A DNA stretch of 64,000 bases from an uncultured Caldisericota bacterium (GCA_903871855.1 CAIQIK010000049.1:1-64000), one strand, 5' to 3'; positions 36,656-46,604 are shown, counted from the stretch's first letter. A program made the numbers and translations. Notes: generated by a model not told the origin, from the letters alone.

Positions 36656-39601
36656 ATGCTGACAGCAGGTAGAGCACGAAGAGCAACTTCAGTGAATACT
36701 GGTCGTTCTGTGGGCCAAGGGGCACTCGGAACGCGGTATGCTCTGCGTTGCGCAGTTGGGCTTGTTACCATCGCAGTTCTTTTTCTCGGATGGGCGCCCC
36801 GGGTCTGTGCCGCCACTTCGGCCCCGCCTCCTCCCGAGCTGGTGGTCGCCGCAAACATCTACGAACCCTTCGTTTTTCAGCGTGACGGCCAGCTGGTCGG
36901 ATTCGACGTCGATCTTGTGAATCTCATTGCCTCACTCAACGGCTGGAATGTTCGATACGAAACGATGACCTTCCCCGACGAACTACAGCGCATCGAGAAC
37001 GGCACCGTGGATCTGGGCATCGGATCGATCTTCTGGACCAGTGATCGCGCTTCCCGTTTCGCTTTTACCAATTCATACCTGAACTCCGGCCTCGTCCTTG
37101 TCACGCCAGTCAGTAGTGACATCCATTACCCACGCGATCTCGGGGGCCATCGTGTCGCCGTCAAGACAGGAACGGCTTCTGACGATTATGTCGCGAGCCT
37201 GGGCAATCGCTACGGGCAAGTGCAGGTCGAGCGCTATGTATTGCCTAAAGGTGTCATTGCTGCAGTCGCCGGTGGTCAGGCCGATGCCGCTGTTCACGAT
37301 TACCTCAATGCTCAGTTTCTCATCAGCGAGCTCTACCAGGGGGACCTCGTCATCCAGAAGGGAAACCTGTTCATGCCTTTCCTCGACGGGCGCCGCCCCG
37401 TGGCATACCCAGCGGCCCGGAACATGCTTCCACTGCTGCCCCAGTTCAACGCGACATTGGCAGAGGTGCGACGCAGTGGCCTGTTGACACAGCTGGAGAC
37501 AAAATGGTTTGGCGCCACGATTTCCTATTACACCATCAGCGACCGGTTGAAAACGACGTTGCTGGTGCTCGGGGGCATCATGGTTGTGTTGTTTGCCATC
37601 TACCTCGTGTCTTCACGTGAACACGCGGCACGCGCCGCCCATGACCGGGCTGCCTACTATCAGCAACTGTTTGCAGCAGTTCCGGAACCAGCCTTGCTCG
37701 TGAACAGTGCAGACGGACAGCTGCGTATCGAGGCCGTCAACGGAGCCCTCCGTTCGCTTCTTGCTAGAGAGGACTCTGACCTGCTTGGCGTCACCTTGGG
37801 GTCCATCATGTCCATCGGACAGACAGATGTGTCAAAAACTCTGACGTCTCTACTGGACCGAAGCCTTACATCAGCGCGGTGGCAGCTTGTCGCATCCGAT
37901 AGATCCCTCATCCCTGTGGAAGTCATGAGGTCGAATCTGCCGGCTCCCAGTAAACGCATGCTCATCGTCGCCCGCGACCTGCGAGATCAACTCAAGGCCG
38001 AACAGACCGTTCGCACGGCATACGAGCAGTATCACACCCTGTTCGACAAAGCCCCCGATCCCATTCTGATCATCAGCAACCACGCCATTACACAAGCTAA
38101 CACGGCCGCGGCGCGAGTGCTCGGCACCACAACCGAACGGTTGACCGGAAGAACCATCCCCGACATTAGTCCCGCAATGCAACCTGACGGTCGTCCATCT
38201 GCCGACGCCATGCACGCGTTCGAAGGCCAAGCCCTTGCCGGTCAGGCACAGCGGTTTGCCTGGGTTTTTGTCGCCGATGACGGCCGTCAGGTCGTCTGTG
38301 AGGCTTCCCTGCAATCTATACCATCTGCCGGGGCTTCTGTTGTCCAGGGTATTTTCCGGGACGTCACAGAACAGCGACTCGCAGAGGAACGAGCGCGACA
38401 GCTGGAAAGAGAGCTTTTGCAGTCACAGAAGATGGATGCGGTCGGAAGACTCGCAGGGGGAATCGCCCACGACTTCAACAACATTATGGGCGGGATCATG
38501 GGACATGCGTCGCTGCTCAGGGTCGACGCGACGGAGGGGACTGAACTCTATCAGGGACTGGACACCATCGAACGCGCCGCCAGGCGCGCCGCTGAACTAA
38601 CGCATCGGTTGCTGTCCTTCTCGCGCAAGGGAACGCCGACTATCGCCGACGTTGATGTCGGTGGGGTTCTGGCAGATACGCTCTCGATCGCTATGCCGGG
38701 CTTCGACAAACGCACTACTCTGGTACAGAACATCTCTCCAGACTTGGCTTACGTTCCCGGTGATCGGACTCAGCTGGAAGAGGCCATCCTGAACCTGGTC
38801 ATTAATGCTCGCGACGCCATGGGACACAAGGGCGGCGTGCTTACCGTTGACGCCTGTAATGTTATCATCGACGAATCCTTCTGCACCACCCACGGCGTTC
38901 CTGTTCTGCGAGACGGCAACTACGTGCAGATAAAGGTGTCAGACACCGGTTGCGGCCTATCCCCTGAGGTCAGGGACCGTTTGTTCGAACCATTCTTCAC
39001 GACGCGGCCTGAAGGAACCGGGTTGGGACTCTCCATCGTCTGGCGTGTCGTGCACGATCACGGTGGAACCATTACGGTGACTTCCGCGCCAAACCAGGGA
39101 ACGACGTTCATCCTGTACCTTCCGGCTGTCTCCCGGGCCGAAGCACAGGGAAAAGCTCACCAGGCACCTGTCTCCGGTTCGCTGCCACGGTCTGTCCGGG
39201 GAGAATCGGTGCTCATCGTGGACGACGAGGAAGTTATCCGAAGTGTTGCTGTCAAGGTCCTCTCCGGTCTCGGATATCACGTTACCGACAGCTCCGATCC
39301 GCTGGACGCACTCGCCGTCTACAAAGATTCATGGCAGTCCATCGACCTGGTCCTGATCGACATGATGATGCCGCATATGAATGGCAGGGATTTGTTCGAG
39401 AAACTTCGTGAGATCAACCCGTCGGTGGCCGCAATTCTGATGTCCGGCTACGATGCGACCGACACCTCCGCCGGTAGTACAGGCTTCATAGCCTTCATCC
39501 CGAAACCCTACACGCTTCAGGAACTGGCCACGCGCGTGCGTCAGTCTTTGTCCACTCCGGCCGCTCGGGCGTCCAGCCCATCGGAGAAACCGACAGTCTG
39601 A
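36656..39601 (+). CDS. Hybrid sensor histidine kinase with periplasmic solute-binding domain
   Basis: A 981-residue signalling protein. After a signal-anchor helix (about 25-45) comes a type 3 solute-binding domain outside the membrane (LVVAANIYEPFVF to about 280), as in amino-acid-binding proteins. A second helix (LVLGGIMVVLFAIYLV, near 305) leads to two PAS-like domains (about 330-565). The kinase core has the phospho-His at about 605 in GGIAHDFNNIMGG, and the ATP domain with NLVINARDAM, DTGCGLS and GTGLGLSIV. A receiver domain follows with the phospho-Asp near 902 (VLIDMMMP) and the lysine in PKPY. The start codon is uncertain; no strong ribosome site is visible. It presumably senses a small amino-acid-like ligand. 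Its gene overlaps the convergent MFS gene by 61 bases. Confidence 0.9.
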   Translation: MLTAGRARRATSVNTGRSVGQGALGTRYALRCAVGLVTIAVLFLGWAPRVCAATSAPPPPELVVAANIYEPFVFQRDGQLVGFDVDLVNLIASLNGWNVRYETMTFPDELQRIENGTVDLGIGSIFWTSDRASRFAFTNSYLNSGLVLVTPVSSDIHYPRDLGGHRVAVKTGTASDDYVASLGNRYGQVQVERYVLPKGVIAAVAGGQADAAVHDYLNAQFLISELYQGDLVIQKGNLFMPFLDGRRPVAYPAARNMLPLLPQFNATLAEVRRSGLLTQLETKWFGATISYYTISDRLKTTLLVLGGIMVVLFAIYLVSSREHAARAAHDRAAYYQQLFAAVPEPALLVNSADGQLRIEAVNGALRSLLAREDSDLLGVTLGSIMSIGQTDVSKTLTSLLDRSLTSARWQLVASDRSLIPVEVMRSNLPAPSKRMLIVARDLRDQLKAEQTVRTAYEQYHTLFDKAPDPILIISNHAITQANTAAARVLGTTTERLTGRTIPDISPAMQPDGRPSADAMHAFEGQALAGQAQRFAWVFVADDGRQVVCEASLQSIPSAGASVVQGIFRDVTEQRLAEERARQLERELLQSQKMDAVGRLAGGIAHDFNNIMGGIMGHASLLRVDATEGTELYQGLDTIERAARRAAELTHRLLSFSRKGTPTIADVDVGGVLADTLSIAMPGFDKRTTLVQNISPDLAYVPGDRTQLEEAILNLVINARDAMGHKGGVLTVDACNVIIDESFCTTHGVPVLRDGNYVQIKVSDTGCGLSPEVRDRLFEPFFTTRPEGTGLGLSIVWRVVHDHGGTITVTSAPNQGTTFILYLPAVSRAEAQGKAHQAPVSGSLPRSVRGESVLIVDDEEVIRSVAVKVLSGLGYHVTDSSDPLDALAVYKDSWQSIDLVLIDMMMPHMNGRDLFEKLREINPSVAAILMSGYDATDTSAGSTGFIAFIPKPYTLQELATRVRQSLSTPAARASSPSEKPTV

Positions 39602-40863
39602 GAACTGCTTCCGGTGGAGGCGCCAGCCACGGCGAATGTTCGCAGGCCCCGGAAGGTGTTAGGGGTCACGAAGATTATCATCGCCCCCAGGAACACGACG
39701 CCAATGACCCCGCTGACGAAGAAGCCCATATTGGCACCGAGGGCATCGCAGATCTTGCCGGCGTAGAGCGCGCCAATGGGGGTTGAACCGACGAAAACGA
39801 GGTTGTAGGCGGCCATGACGCGGCCGCGCATGCTGTCGGGCGACTGCATCTGGAGCGCGGTGTTGCACATCGTCGACAACGCCGCCATGCCGAACCCGCA
39901 GAAGACGAGCAGCAGGCCGGTCAAGTAAAAATTCCGTTGTATTCCGACGAGAACCATCGCAACCGCGAGGATGAACCCCGAACCATAGACATAGACGGGG
40001 GTCGGTTCCAGGCGTGTTCCGCCGAGAGACATAAGTACCCCGGCGGCCAGTGCCCCTACTCCCATTGCCGACATCAGTCCCCCGTAGCCATCTGCCTGCA
40101 GACCAAGAGTCAGCTTGGCGAAGCTGGGAATGAAGATGTTGAAATTGAGCAGGAACAGGCTGATGATGCCCGCTATCGTCAAGAGGCTCATGATGACCTG
40201 ATTCCCGGCAATGTACCTGGAGCCCTCGCGGACTTCCTGGGCATAACTCCCCATGTTGCCCTTGGTCGGCTTGCGGCCTGCTTTCATCAGGAGCAGACTG
40301 ATGATAACGGCTATGAAACTGACTGCGTTCAGGGCAAATGTCCAGGGGATGCCCACAACAGCAATGAGAACCCCACCGATACCAGGGCCGACGACGCGGG
40401 CGATGTTGAACATCGTGCTGTTGAGCGCAACAGCGTTAACGACGGCGGACCTGTCGTTTACCTGTTCGCCCACAAATGCCTGTCTCGTCGGCCAGTCGAC
40501 AGCACTGATGAGACCCGTGACAGCCGCAATAACCAGCACCTGCCAGTACTGCGCATGACCTCCGAATGTTACGGCGGCCAGAGCGGCGGCAGCCAGCGCA
40601 TACATGATCTGCGTGAACAACAGGATCGAGCGCTTCGGAAAACGATCGATGACTGGTCCAATGAACACCGAGAGGATCAGAGAGGGGAGAAACTGGATGC
40701 TGGTCAACAATCCGAGCTTAAAGGGTGAGTTTGTCAGTTTGAGAACCAGCCAGGATTGGCCGGTGTTTTGGAGCCACGTACCGACAAGAGATATGCTCTG
40801 GCCGACAAACCACAGCCGGTAGTCTTTGGACTCAAAAGCCGGCAGTCGCTTTCTGATATTCAC
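39541..40863 (-). CDS. MFS exporter, EntS/MFS_3 family
   Basis: Twelve-helix transporter of 440 residues, starting at GTG. FVGQSISLVGTWLQNTGQSWLV in helix 1 (in part: SISLVGTWLQNTGQSW), the loop DRFPKRSILL after helix 2, the DWPTRQAFVGE segment and TALQMQSPDSMRGRVMA late in the protein are typical of this exporter group, which includes enterobactin and drug exporters. The Ser/Ala/Gly-rich C-terminus is encoded by sequence shared, antisense, with the end of the sensor kinase. Confidence 0.88.
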   Translation of the reverse strand: MNIRKRLPAFESKDYRLWFVGQSISLVGTWLQNTGQSWLVLKLTNSPFKLGLLTSIQFLPSLILSVFIGPVIDRFPKRSILLFTQIMYALAAAALAAVTFGGHAQYWQVLVIAAVTGLISAVDWPTRQAFVGEQVNDRSAVVNAVALNSTMFNIARVVGPGIGGVLIAVVGIPWTFALNAVSFIAVIISLLLMKAGRKPTKGNMGSYAQEVREGSRYIAGNQVIMSLLTIAGIISLFLLNFNIFIPSFAKLTLGLQADGYGGLMSAMGVGALAAGVLMSLGGTRLEPTPVYVYGSGFILAVAMVLVGIQRNFYLTGLLLVFCGFGMAALSTMCNTALQMQSPDSMRGRVMAAYNLVFVGSTPIGALYAGKICDALGANMGFFVSGVIGVVFLGAMIIFVTPNTFRGLRTFAVAGASTGSSSQTVGFSDGLDARAAGVDKD

Positions 40864-40935
40864 CCAGCCTCTTCCTTTCGCTAACCGAATTATTCGATGG
40901 AGACAGTGTACTCCCGATCCTGCAGAATCATGAAC

Positions 40936-42213
40936 CTACTTGCCTACCATCTGGAGCACGGTCTGGACCGTCAGCGTTCCGGCAAGAACGATCATGACGA
41001 TAGCCTGCGCCCATACGGCGATGTTCTTGCCCCGACTGTTGACGTACTCACCCATCAATGACTTGTCATTGATCAGCTTCAGCATGAGGACAAGTATCAA
41101 AGGAAGCAGGACGCCGTTCGCCGCTTGCGAAAACAGCATGATACCGATGAGCTTGCTCTCCGGTACGAACATGATTGTCCCCGCTCCCACAACGATCAGA
41201 GCCGTATACAGACTATAGAAGAGAGGGGCCTCGCGGAATGACTTGCCGACTCCCGACTCCCAGCCAAATGCTTCGGCCACGGCCAACGCCGTCGAGAGAG
41301 GGAGAACCCCGGCCGCCATGATCGAAGCATTGATCAGGCCGACGGCGAAGAGGATCGATGCGTATTTCCCCGCGAGTGGTGCCAGTGCGCCTGCCGCTTC
41401 TGCCGCTGTATTGACCCGGACGCCTGCCACAAACAGAGTACTTGCGCACGCAACAACGATGAAAAAGGAGACGAAGTTGGTAAGGAAACTGCCGATATAG
41501 GTGTCCAGAGCCTCATAGCGATAGTGCTTCAGGTCGATCGCCTTCTCTGCGACCGAAGACTGCTGGTAGAACTGCATCCAGGGCGCAATGGTCGTGCCGA
41601 TCGTCGCGATGAACAGTGAGATGAACTCGGGGTTCATCTGGAAACTGGGCACCGCAGTCGACCGGGCGACGACGCCCCAGTTGGGATGTGCCATGAAAGC
41701 ACTGATGACATAGGTCAGAAACAGGACACAGAACAGGAGCAGAACCTTCTCCACAGCGCGATATGACCCCTTGACGACCAGAAGCCAGACGAAAAATGCT
41801 ACCACTGGAATGGCGATGAAACGGTTCAGGCCCAGGATTGAGCTGGCTCCCGCTACGCCAGCAAATTCTCCCATGGTATTGGCGAGGTTAGTGAACACCA
41901 GCAGTACCATGACAACCATGGTCAGGCGAATACCAAACCGTTCGCGGATCAGGTCTGCCAGCCCCTTGCCCGTGACGACGCCCATCCGGGCGCTCATCTC
42001 CTGGATCATGGCCAGCGTAAACGTAATGAGCACGAGCATCCACAACATGGAGTACCCGAACCTAGCCCCGATGACACTGTAGGTGGTGATGCCCCCTGCG
42101 TCGTTGTCGACATTGCCTGTGATGATACCGGGTCCAAGAACAGCGAGCATGATGGGCAGCGTCAGCGCGAAACGCCGCACCCTTCCCCTGATGCGTTCCC
42201 AGATCCGTGCCAT
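40936..42213 (-). CDS. Nramp-family transporter with atypical metal-site motifs (NRMT-like)
   Basis: A 425-residue SLC11/Nramp-fold membrane protein. The first helix has DNDAGG at 36-41 where canonical Mn/Fe transporters have DPGN. The sixth has APW at 210-212 where they have MPH. Loss of the soft-ligand methionine is a known feature of Nramp-related magnesium transporters, so Mg2+ is the best guess. The gene lies 9 bases after a soluble MgtE-type sensor gene and has almost no ribosome site of its own, so translation is probably coupled. Compare the canonical MntH at 48515-49792. Confidence 0.85.
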   Translation of the reverse strand: MARIWERIRGRVRRFALTLPIMLAVLGPGIITGNVDNDAGGITTYSVIGARFGYSMLWMLVLITFTLAMIQEMSARMGVVTGKGLADLIRERFGIRLTMVVMVLLVFTNLANTMGEFAGVAGASSILGLNRFIAIPVVAFFVWLLVVKGSYRAVEKVLLLFCVLFLTYVISAFMAHPNWGVVARSTAVPSFQMNPEFISLFIATIGTTIAPWMQFYQQSSVAEKAIDLKHYRYEALDTYIGSFLTNFVSFFIVVACASTLFVAGVRVNTAAEAAGALAPLAGKYASILFAVGLINASIMAAGVLPLSTALAVAEAFGWESGVGKSFREAPLFYSLYTALIVVGAGTIMFVPESKLIGIMLFSQAANGVLLPLILVLMLKLINDKSLMGEYVNSRGKNIAVWAQAIVMIVLAGTLTVQTVLQMVGK

Positions 42214-42222
42214 AGCGCCAGG

Positions 42223-43446
42223 CTAGTCCATCGCCTGGTCGAGGACGTCATCGACCGTGACAATGCCCTGCAGGACGCCCTCGTGATCAACGACCGGCAG
42301 CGCAAGGTAGTTGTACTTCCCGATGATCTCGGCCACTCTGCCCTTCGGATCGTCCACGAACACTGAAACGGTGCGCTTCTGCATGATGTCAACCACAGCC
42401 GTGCCAGGCTGCGCGACAATCAGCGCCCGCAGCGACAGGATCCCCGCCAGATGCCCGTCATCGTCAGTTACGTACAGGTAGTAAATGGTCTCCGTGTCTG
42501 GAGCTTCCCGACGCAGAAGCCCGATGACGTGCTCGGCCGACATCTCCTGTCTGATCTCGAGATAGTCGTTGGTCATGAGGCCGCCGGCCGTATCCTCATC
42601 ATAGGCCAGCAGCTCACGAACGTCCGCACGTTCTTGCGGTTCCATTTCCTGAAGCATTGCCTCCTGCGTTTCAGCCCGCGTGTCCTGCAGGATGTCCGCA
42701 GCGTCATCAGGGTCCATCTCCTCAAGAATGTCGGCTGCGCGGGCTACGCCGAGCCGTTCCAGGATGGTGACCTTGACCTTGTCGTCCTCCAGTTCGGCCA
42801 GCGTATCGGCCGCCTGCTCGTCGTTGAGCGCCTTGAACAGAGCGTCGCGCTCGTTGAAATCCAGATCGTCCACAATGTCCGCCAGGTCCGAAGGGTGCAG
42901 TTTTGAGAGCTCTTTCCACGTTGCTCTCACCTGGACGCTGCGAACATCACGCCCAAGGGGCTTTACGAAGCTCCACGGAATCGAGTTCTCATTGATCTTA
43001 TGATGGCGTCTCCGTTCGACAACATGGATGAGCCACGCAAACCCCGCCCTGCGCATGAAGCTCCGGAACCCGGCATCCGCCGCTATGACACGCAACTGCC
43101 CATGACTTTCCGCCAGCTCGATATCATTTACACGCACGACCTTGGCACCATGGATGTCGACAATCTGTTTGTCGAGGACATGGTTGAGCAACAGCATGGA
43201 CGTGTCTTCCAGCTTGAAGTTGGGCTGAAGTTCTGCATCAGCGAGTTTGAGAGTGCACTCCGTGATGCCCAGGCCGCGCACGTTGTGCCATGCCACGCGC
43301 GTCAAGCCGCGCCGCGTCGTGACAAGAACAGCCATGACGGCCGGGAACTTTTCGCCGGTCGCCACTTCAAGATCAGTTATCGATCCGACTACAGTTTGCT
43401 TCCGATCCAGAACGCGCATGCCAAGAATGTTACTGAGGTAGAACAT
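42223..43446 (-). CDS. Soluble PRC-barrel/MgtE-N/CBS protein, probable Mg2+ sensor partner
   Basis: A 407-residue protein without membrane helices. Two PRC-barrel-like parts (about 1-145, opening MFYLSNILGMRVLD) are followed by an MgtE N-terminal superhelix (about 170-275, with LHPSDLADIVDDL, EEMDPDDAADIL and LLAYDEDTAGGLM). A CBS pair (about 285-405) comes last, with VDDPKGRVAEII and LPVVDHEGVLQGIVTVDD. In MgtE channels the N and CBS domains bind Mg2+ and close the pore; here the pore domain is absent and an Nramp-like transporter follows directly. It likely regulates that transporter according to cytoplasmic Mg2+. AGGAGG precedes the start. Confidence 0.88.
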   Translation of the reverse strand: MFYLSNILGMRVLDRKQTVVGSITDLEVATGEKFPAVMAVLVTTRRGLTRVAWHNVRGLGITECTLKLADAELQPNFKLEDTSMLLLNHVLDKQIVDIHGAKVVRVNDIELAESHGQLRVIAADAGFRSFMRRAGFAWLIHVVERRRHHKINENSIPWSFVKPLGRDVRSVQVRATWKELSKLHPSDLADIVDDLDFNERDALFKALNDEQAADTLAELEDDKVKVTILERLGVARAADILEEMDPDDAADILQDTRAETQEAMLQEMEPQERADVRELLAYDEDTAGGLMTNDYLEIRQEMSAEHVIGLLRREAPDTETIYYLYVTDDDGHLAGILSLRALIVAQPGTAVVDIMQKRTVSVFVDDPKGRVAEIIGKYNYLALPVVDHEGVLQGIVTVDDVLDQAMD

Positions 43447-43484
43447 TTGCGCCTCCTGGGGCGAGAGAATGGCACAGCGTCTGT

Positions 43485-43513
43485 ATGCTACGCATGATGA
43501 CTTCTGGTGTCAA
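43485..43513 (-). promoter_or_regulatory. Promoter of the MgtE-like/Nramp-like operon
   Basis: Minus strand TTGACA (43508-43513) and TAGCAT (43485-43490) are 17 bases apart, with the start codon about 40 bases downstream. The short leader leaves no room for an M-box type Mg2+ riboswitch. Confidence 0.65.
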
Positions 43514-43565
43514 GCGTGCGCATGAAAGTATCGCAATCAGCGTGGTGAGTGCAGGTTCGGACGAT

Positions 43566-45038
43566 CTACGGACGGCCGTCGACCTCGACCCTGGAGACGG
43601 ATGATACCGCTTCCTCGCCGATGAGCAGAGCCTCAGGAAGAGGCAAGTGCTCGATGACGTTCTGGCGCCAGTCCACCGTGAACACAAGAATGAGCGAGAG
43701 CAAACCCGCCACTACATTGCTGACAGTCATACCAATCCAGACGCCACGTGATCCGAGTTTCAGGGCCATGGCAAAAAACCACGCCAGCGGAACGCGCAGG
43801 CCCCAAAGTCGAACCAGGTCCAGGATCATGTTCGGAACGTTGTGTCCCGATCCCTGAAACGCCGACTGGACGCCCATCATGAGCGCAAAGAACGGATTGG
43901 CCCAGAGGAAGATTGACATAAAGAGGACGCCTTCAGCGATGATTTCCGGCTGGCTCGGAATGAACGCCCGGAACACCAGGGGCGTAATAAGGCGCAGAAC
44001 AACGCTCGCAACTGCCATGAGGCCGACGATGGCGGTCGTCCCCTGCCGCACAACGGCCGTGGCCCTGTCCTTCATGCCAGCACCCAGCGCCTGTCCCGCC
44101 ATCGTGGCTATGCCCATACCAGCCCCGTCGTTGATGAGAGAGGTAATGCTGAACATCCTGTCCCCTATCCCGTACGCCGACAACGCAATCGTGGGGTTAG
44201 GGACGCGGCCGATAATCCCCGTCAGGACAATGAAGCCGAAGGACGTACCGGATGCCCCGACTGAGGCGGGAAGACCGATGCGGAGGATCCGTTTGACCCA
44301 GGCAATCTCGGGGCGCAGATCCCGCCAGATCACTCTCAGCTTTCGCCTGCCGGTCATGAGGACCCAGAGCGAGATACCGGCGGACAGGATCTGGCACAGA
44401 ATGGTCGCAAGAGCGGCACCCGCCACGCCCATGCGAGCGAATGGACCCCACCCGAAGATCATGAACGGGTCCAGGATGACATTCAGACCGACCGTGATCG
44501 CGTTGATGACCATGGGCGTCACCGTATCTCCATAGGCATTCATGATCTGCGCGTACAGGGCCGAGACGAAGATAGCAGGCATCCCGACGAAGATGATTCG
44601 TGTGTAACTTATCGCCATCGCCGAAATGGCCCGGTCTGGAGTCAGGACGGGAAGGAGGATTGGCGACAGCACCACGCCGATGAACGCCACTGCGAATCCA
44701 AGCAGAATCGCCAGAGACATGGTCTGACCGGCCGCCTTCTCCGCATCAGCCTCGTTGTGCGCTCCCATGAACTGTGAAACGAGAGCAAGACCCGAGGACC
44801 CGAATCCGAACGCAAACGCGATGAGGAACCAGACGACCGGTCCTGCCACCTGAAGTCCGGCGACTGCAGCCGCATTCTCGGCTTTTGGCATGTGCCCGAC
44901 CCAGAATGTGTCGGTCATGTTGTACACCATGTTGAGCAGCGAGCTTACCATGACGGGCCAGGACAGCCGGAACATTGTCGTGACGACTGGACCGTGAAGG
45001 ATCTCCTCGCGCGTAGGCATTCTGGAGCGATTGTTCAT
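43566..45038 (-). CDS. MATE-family efflux transporter 1
   Basis: Twelve-helix MATE protein of 490 residues, an antiporter of drugs or metabolites against Na+ or H+. Typical segments are MTDTFWVGHMP in helix 1-2, GLQVAGPVVWFLIAFAFGF, the AYGDTVTPMVINAI loop, NVILDPFMIFGWGPF, and the second-half repeat GVQSAFQGSGHNVPNMILDL. AGGAGAGG precedes the ATG. It lies 9 bases after a second MATE gene with obvious similarity through its full length, a tandem duplication that has diverged. Confidence 0.93.
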   Translation of the reverse strand: MNNRSRMPTREEILHGPVVTTMFRLSWPVMVSSLLNMVYNMTDTFWVGHMPKAENAAAVAGLQVAGPVVWFLIAFAFGFGSSGLALVSQFMGAHNEADAEKAAGQTMSLAILLGFAVAFIGVVLSPILLPVLTPDRAISAMAISYTRIIFVGMPAIFVSALYAQIMNAYGDTVTPMVINAITVGLNVILDPFMIFGWGPFARMGVAGAALATILCQILSAGISLWVLMTGRRKLRVIWRDLRPEIAWVKRILRIGLPASVGASGTSFGFIVLTGIIGRVPNPTIALSAYGIGDRMFSITSLINDGAGMGIATMAGQALGAGMKDRATAVVRQGTTAIVGLMAVASVVLRLITPLVFRAFIPSQPEIIAEGVLFMSIFLWANPFFALMMGVQSAFQGSGHNVPNMILDLVRLWGLRVPLAWFFAMALKLGSRGVWIGMTVSNVVAGLLSLILVFTVDWRQNVIEHLPLPEALLIGEEAVSSVSRVEVDGRP

Positions 45039-45047
45039 GTTCCTCTC

Positions 45048-46532
45048 CTATGCCTGGGGTTCGGCTGGGACAGCCACCACGTCAGGGGTTCCTCCCTCAG
45101 AAACCTCGTATGTAACAGCGGAAGGGTGTTCAATCACCTTGTGGTGCCAGTCGACGGTCGCCAAAAACACAAGAGCGAGCACGGCCGCAAGAACGTTGCT
45201 CACCAGCATGCCGGTCCAGATGCCGCGCGATCCCATGTGCAGGGCGAACCCAAACAACCATGACAGCGGGACGCGAAGACCCCAGAGACGTACGAGCTGC
45301 ATGATCATTGGCGGTGTGTTGTGTCCTGAACCCTGGAACGCCGCCTGGACCCCGCTGACGATGCCGAAGAACGGAATGGAGGGCAAAAACAGGGACATAA
45401 ACAGGATTCCTTCCCTGATGATCGCCGGCTGTGTGGGAATGAAGGCTCTGAACAACCATGGCGTGAGAATCCACAGAAGAGCTCCTTCACCCACAAGCAT
45501 GCCAAACATCAGCGCTGTGCCGGTCCATACAACACCGTTGGCTCGTTTCCGCAGGTCGCCGCCCAAAGCGTGCCCAACCATCGTCGAGATGGCAAGCGAC
45601 AGGCCGTCGATGGCAATGAAACTGATGTTGATGAAGCGGTCCCCGATACCATATGCAGAGAGCGCTACCGTCGCGTTGGAGACGCGGCCGATGATACCCG
45701 TCAAAACCAGAAATCCGAATGATGTCCCGGAGACACCAATAGAGGCTGGAAGGCCGATCTTGAGAATACGCCTGTACCAGACCCAGTCCGGCAGAAGGTC
45801 GCGCCAGCTGACGCGAAGTCCGTGTCTCCCCTTAAACAGTATGACGAGCGAGATAGCTGCAGCGATTGCCTGGCAGATGATGGTCGCCCACGCAGCCCCG
45901 GCAACTGTCATGCGCGCGAAGGGCCACCACCCGAAAATCATGAATGGGTCCAATACGATGTTCAGAACGACCGTCGCCAGGTTCACGACCATAGGCGTGA
46001 TCGTATCGCCATATGCTGCCATGACCTGGGCATACGCCGCGGCGACGAACTCAAAGGGCATGCCTATGAAGATGATGCGCGTGTAGACCGTTCCCGCGCG
46101 AGCGACGGCAGGATCCGACGTGAGGAGCCTCAACAGGGCGGGCGAGAAGATGATACCTGTCACCATGATGAACAGCCCAAAGGCAATCGACAGGGAAAGC
46201 GTCTTGGCAGCTGCCGTATTCGCTTCCTGCTTGCGATGGGCGCCCATGTACTGGGACACCAACGCCAATCCTCCGGAGTTGAACCCGAAGGCAAATGCCA
46301 TGAGGAAGAAAATGACAGGTCCAGCTATCTGAAGCCCAGCGACGGCGGAGGCATTCTCCGCCACGGGCAAGTGACCCACCCAGAAGGTATCGGCCATGTT
46401 GTAGAGGTAGTGGAGCAAGCTGGAAATCATCAACGGCCATGCCAGCTTGAACATGGTCCAAACGATGGGTCCCTCCAGTATCTCTTTTCTTGATGCGGTT
46501 CTTGCCACGATATCCTCCGTGCGGCGCGGCAT
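45048..46532 (-). CDS. MATE-family efflux transporter 2
   Basis: A 494-residue MATE protein, paralogue of the gene downstream. The same landmarks occur: MADTFWVGHLPVAENASAVAG (abbreviated here to DTFWVGHLPVAENA), AYGDTITPMVVNLATVV and GVQAAFQGSGHNTPPMI. It is first in the operon, with promoter boxes at 46561-46588. The two may form distinct pumps or have different substrates; neither is predictable. Confidence 0.93.
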   Translation of the reverse strand: MPRRTEDIVARTASRKEILEGPIVWTMFKLAWPLMISSLLHYLYNMADTFWVGHLPVAENASAVAGLQIAGPVIFFLMAFAFGFNSGGLALVSQYMGAHRKQEANTAAAKTLSLSIAFGLFIMVTGIIFSPALLRLLTSDPAVARAGTVYTRIIFIGMPFEFVAAAYAQVMAAYGDTITPMVVNLATVVLNIVLDPFMIFGWWPFARMTVAGAAWATIICQAIAAAISLVILFKGRHGLRVSWRDLLPDWVWYRRILKIGLPASIGVSGTSFGFLVLTGIIGRVSNATVALSAYGIGDRFINISFIAIDGLSLAISTMVGHALGGDLRKRANGVVWTGTALMFGMLVGEGALLWILTPWLFRAFIPTQPAIIREGILFMSLFLPSIPFFGIVSGVQAAFQGSGHNTPPMIMQLVRLWGLRVPLSWLFGFALHMGSRGIWTGMLVSNVLAAVLALVFLATVDWHHKVIEHPSAVTYEVSEGGTPDVVAVPAEPQA

Positions 46533-46560
46533 CAGCCCGCACCTGCTTCAAGTGTCTAGT

Positions 46561-46588
46561 AGTATATCCTTATTCGTACTACGAACAA
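46561..46588 (-). promoter_or_regulatory. Candidate promoter of the MATE pair
   Basis: Minus strand TTGTTC (46583-46588) and TATACT (46561-46566) with a 16-base spacer. GTAGTA and TACTAC form an inverted repeat around this promoter, which could be an operator. Confidence 0.45.
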
Positions 46589-46604
46589 GAAATGGTCTGG
46601 ATCC

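Noticed and set aside
43447-43565. M-box Mg2+ riboswitch ahead of the MgtE-like gene
   Set aside because: The promoter at 43485-43513 leaves a leader of only about 40 bases, too short for an M-box.
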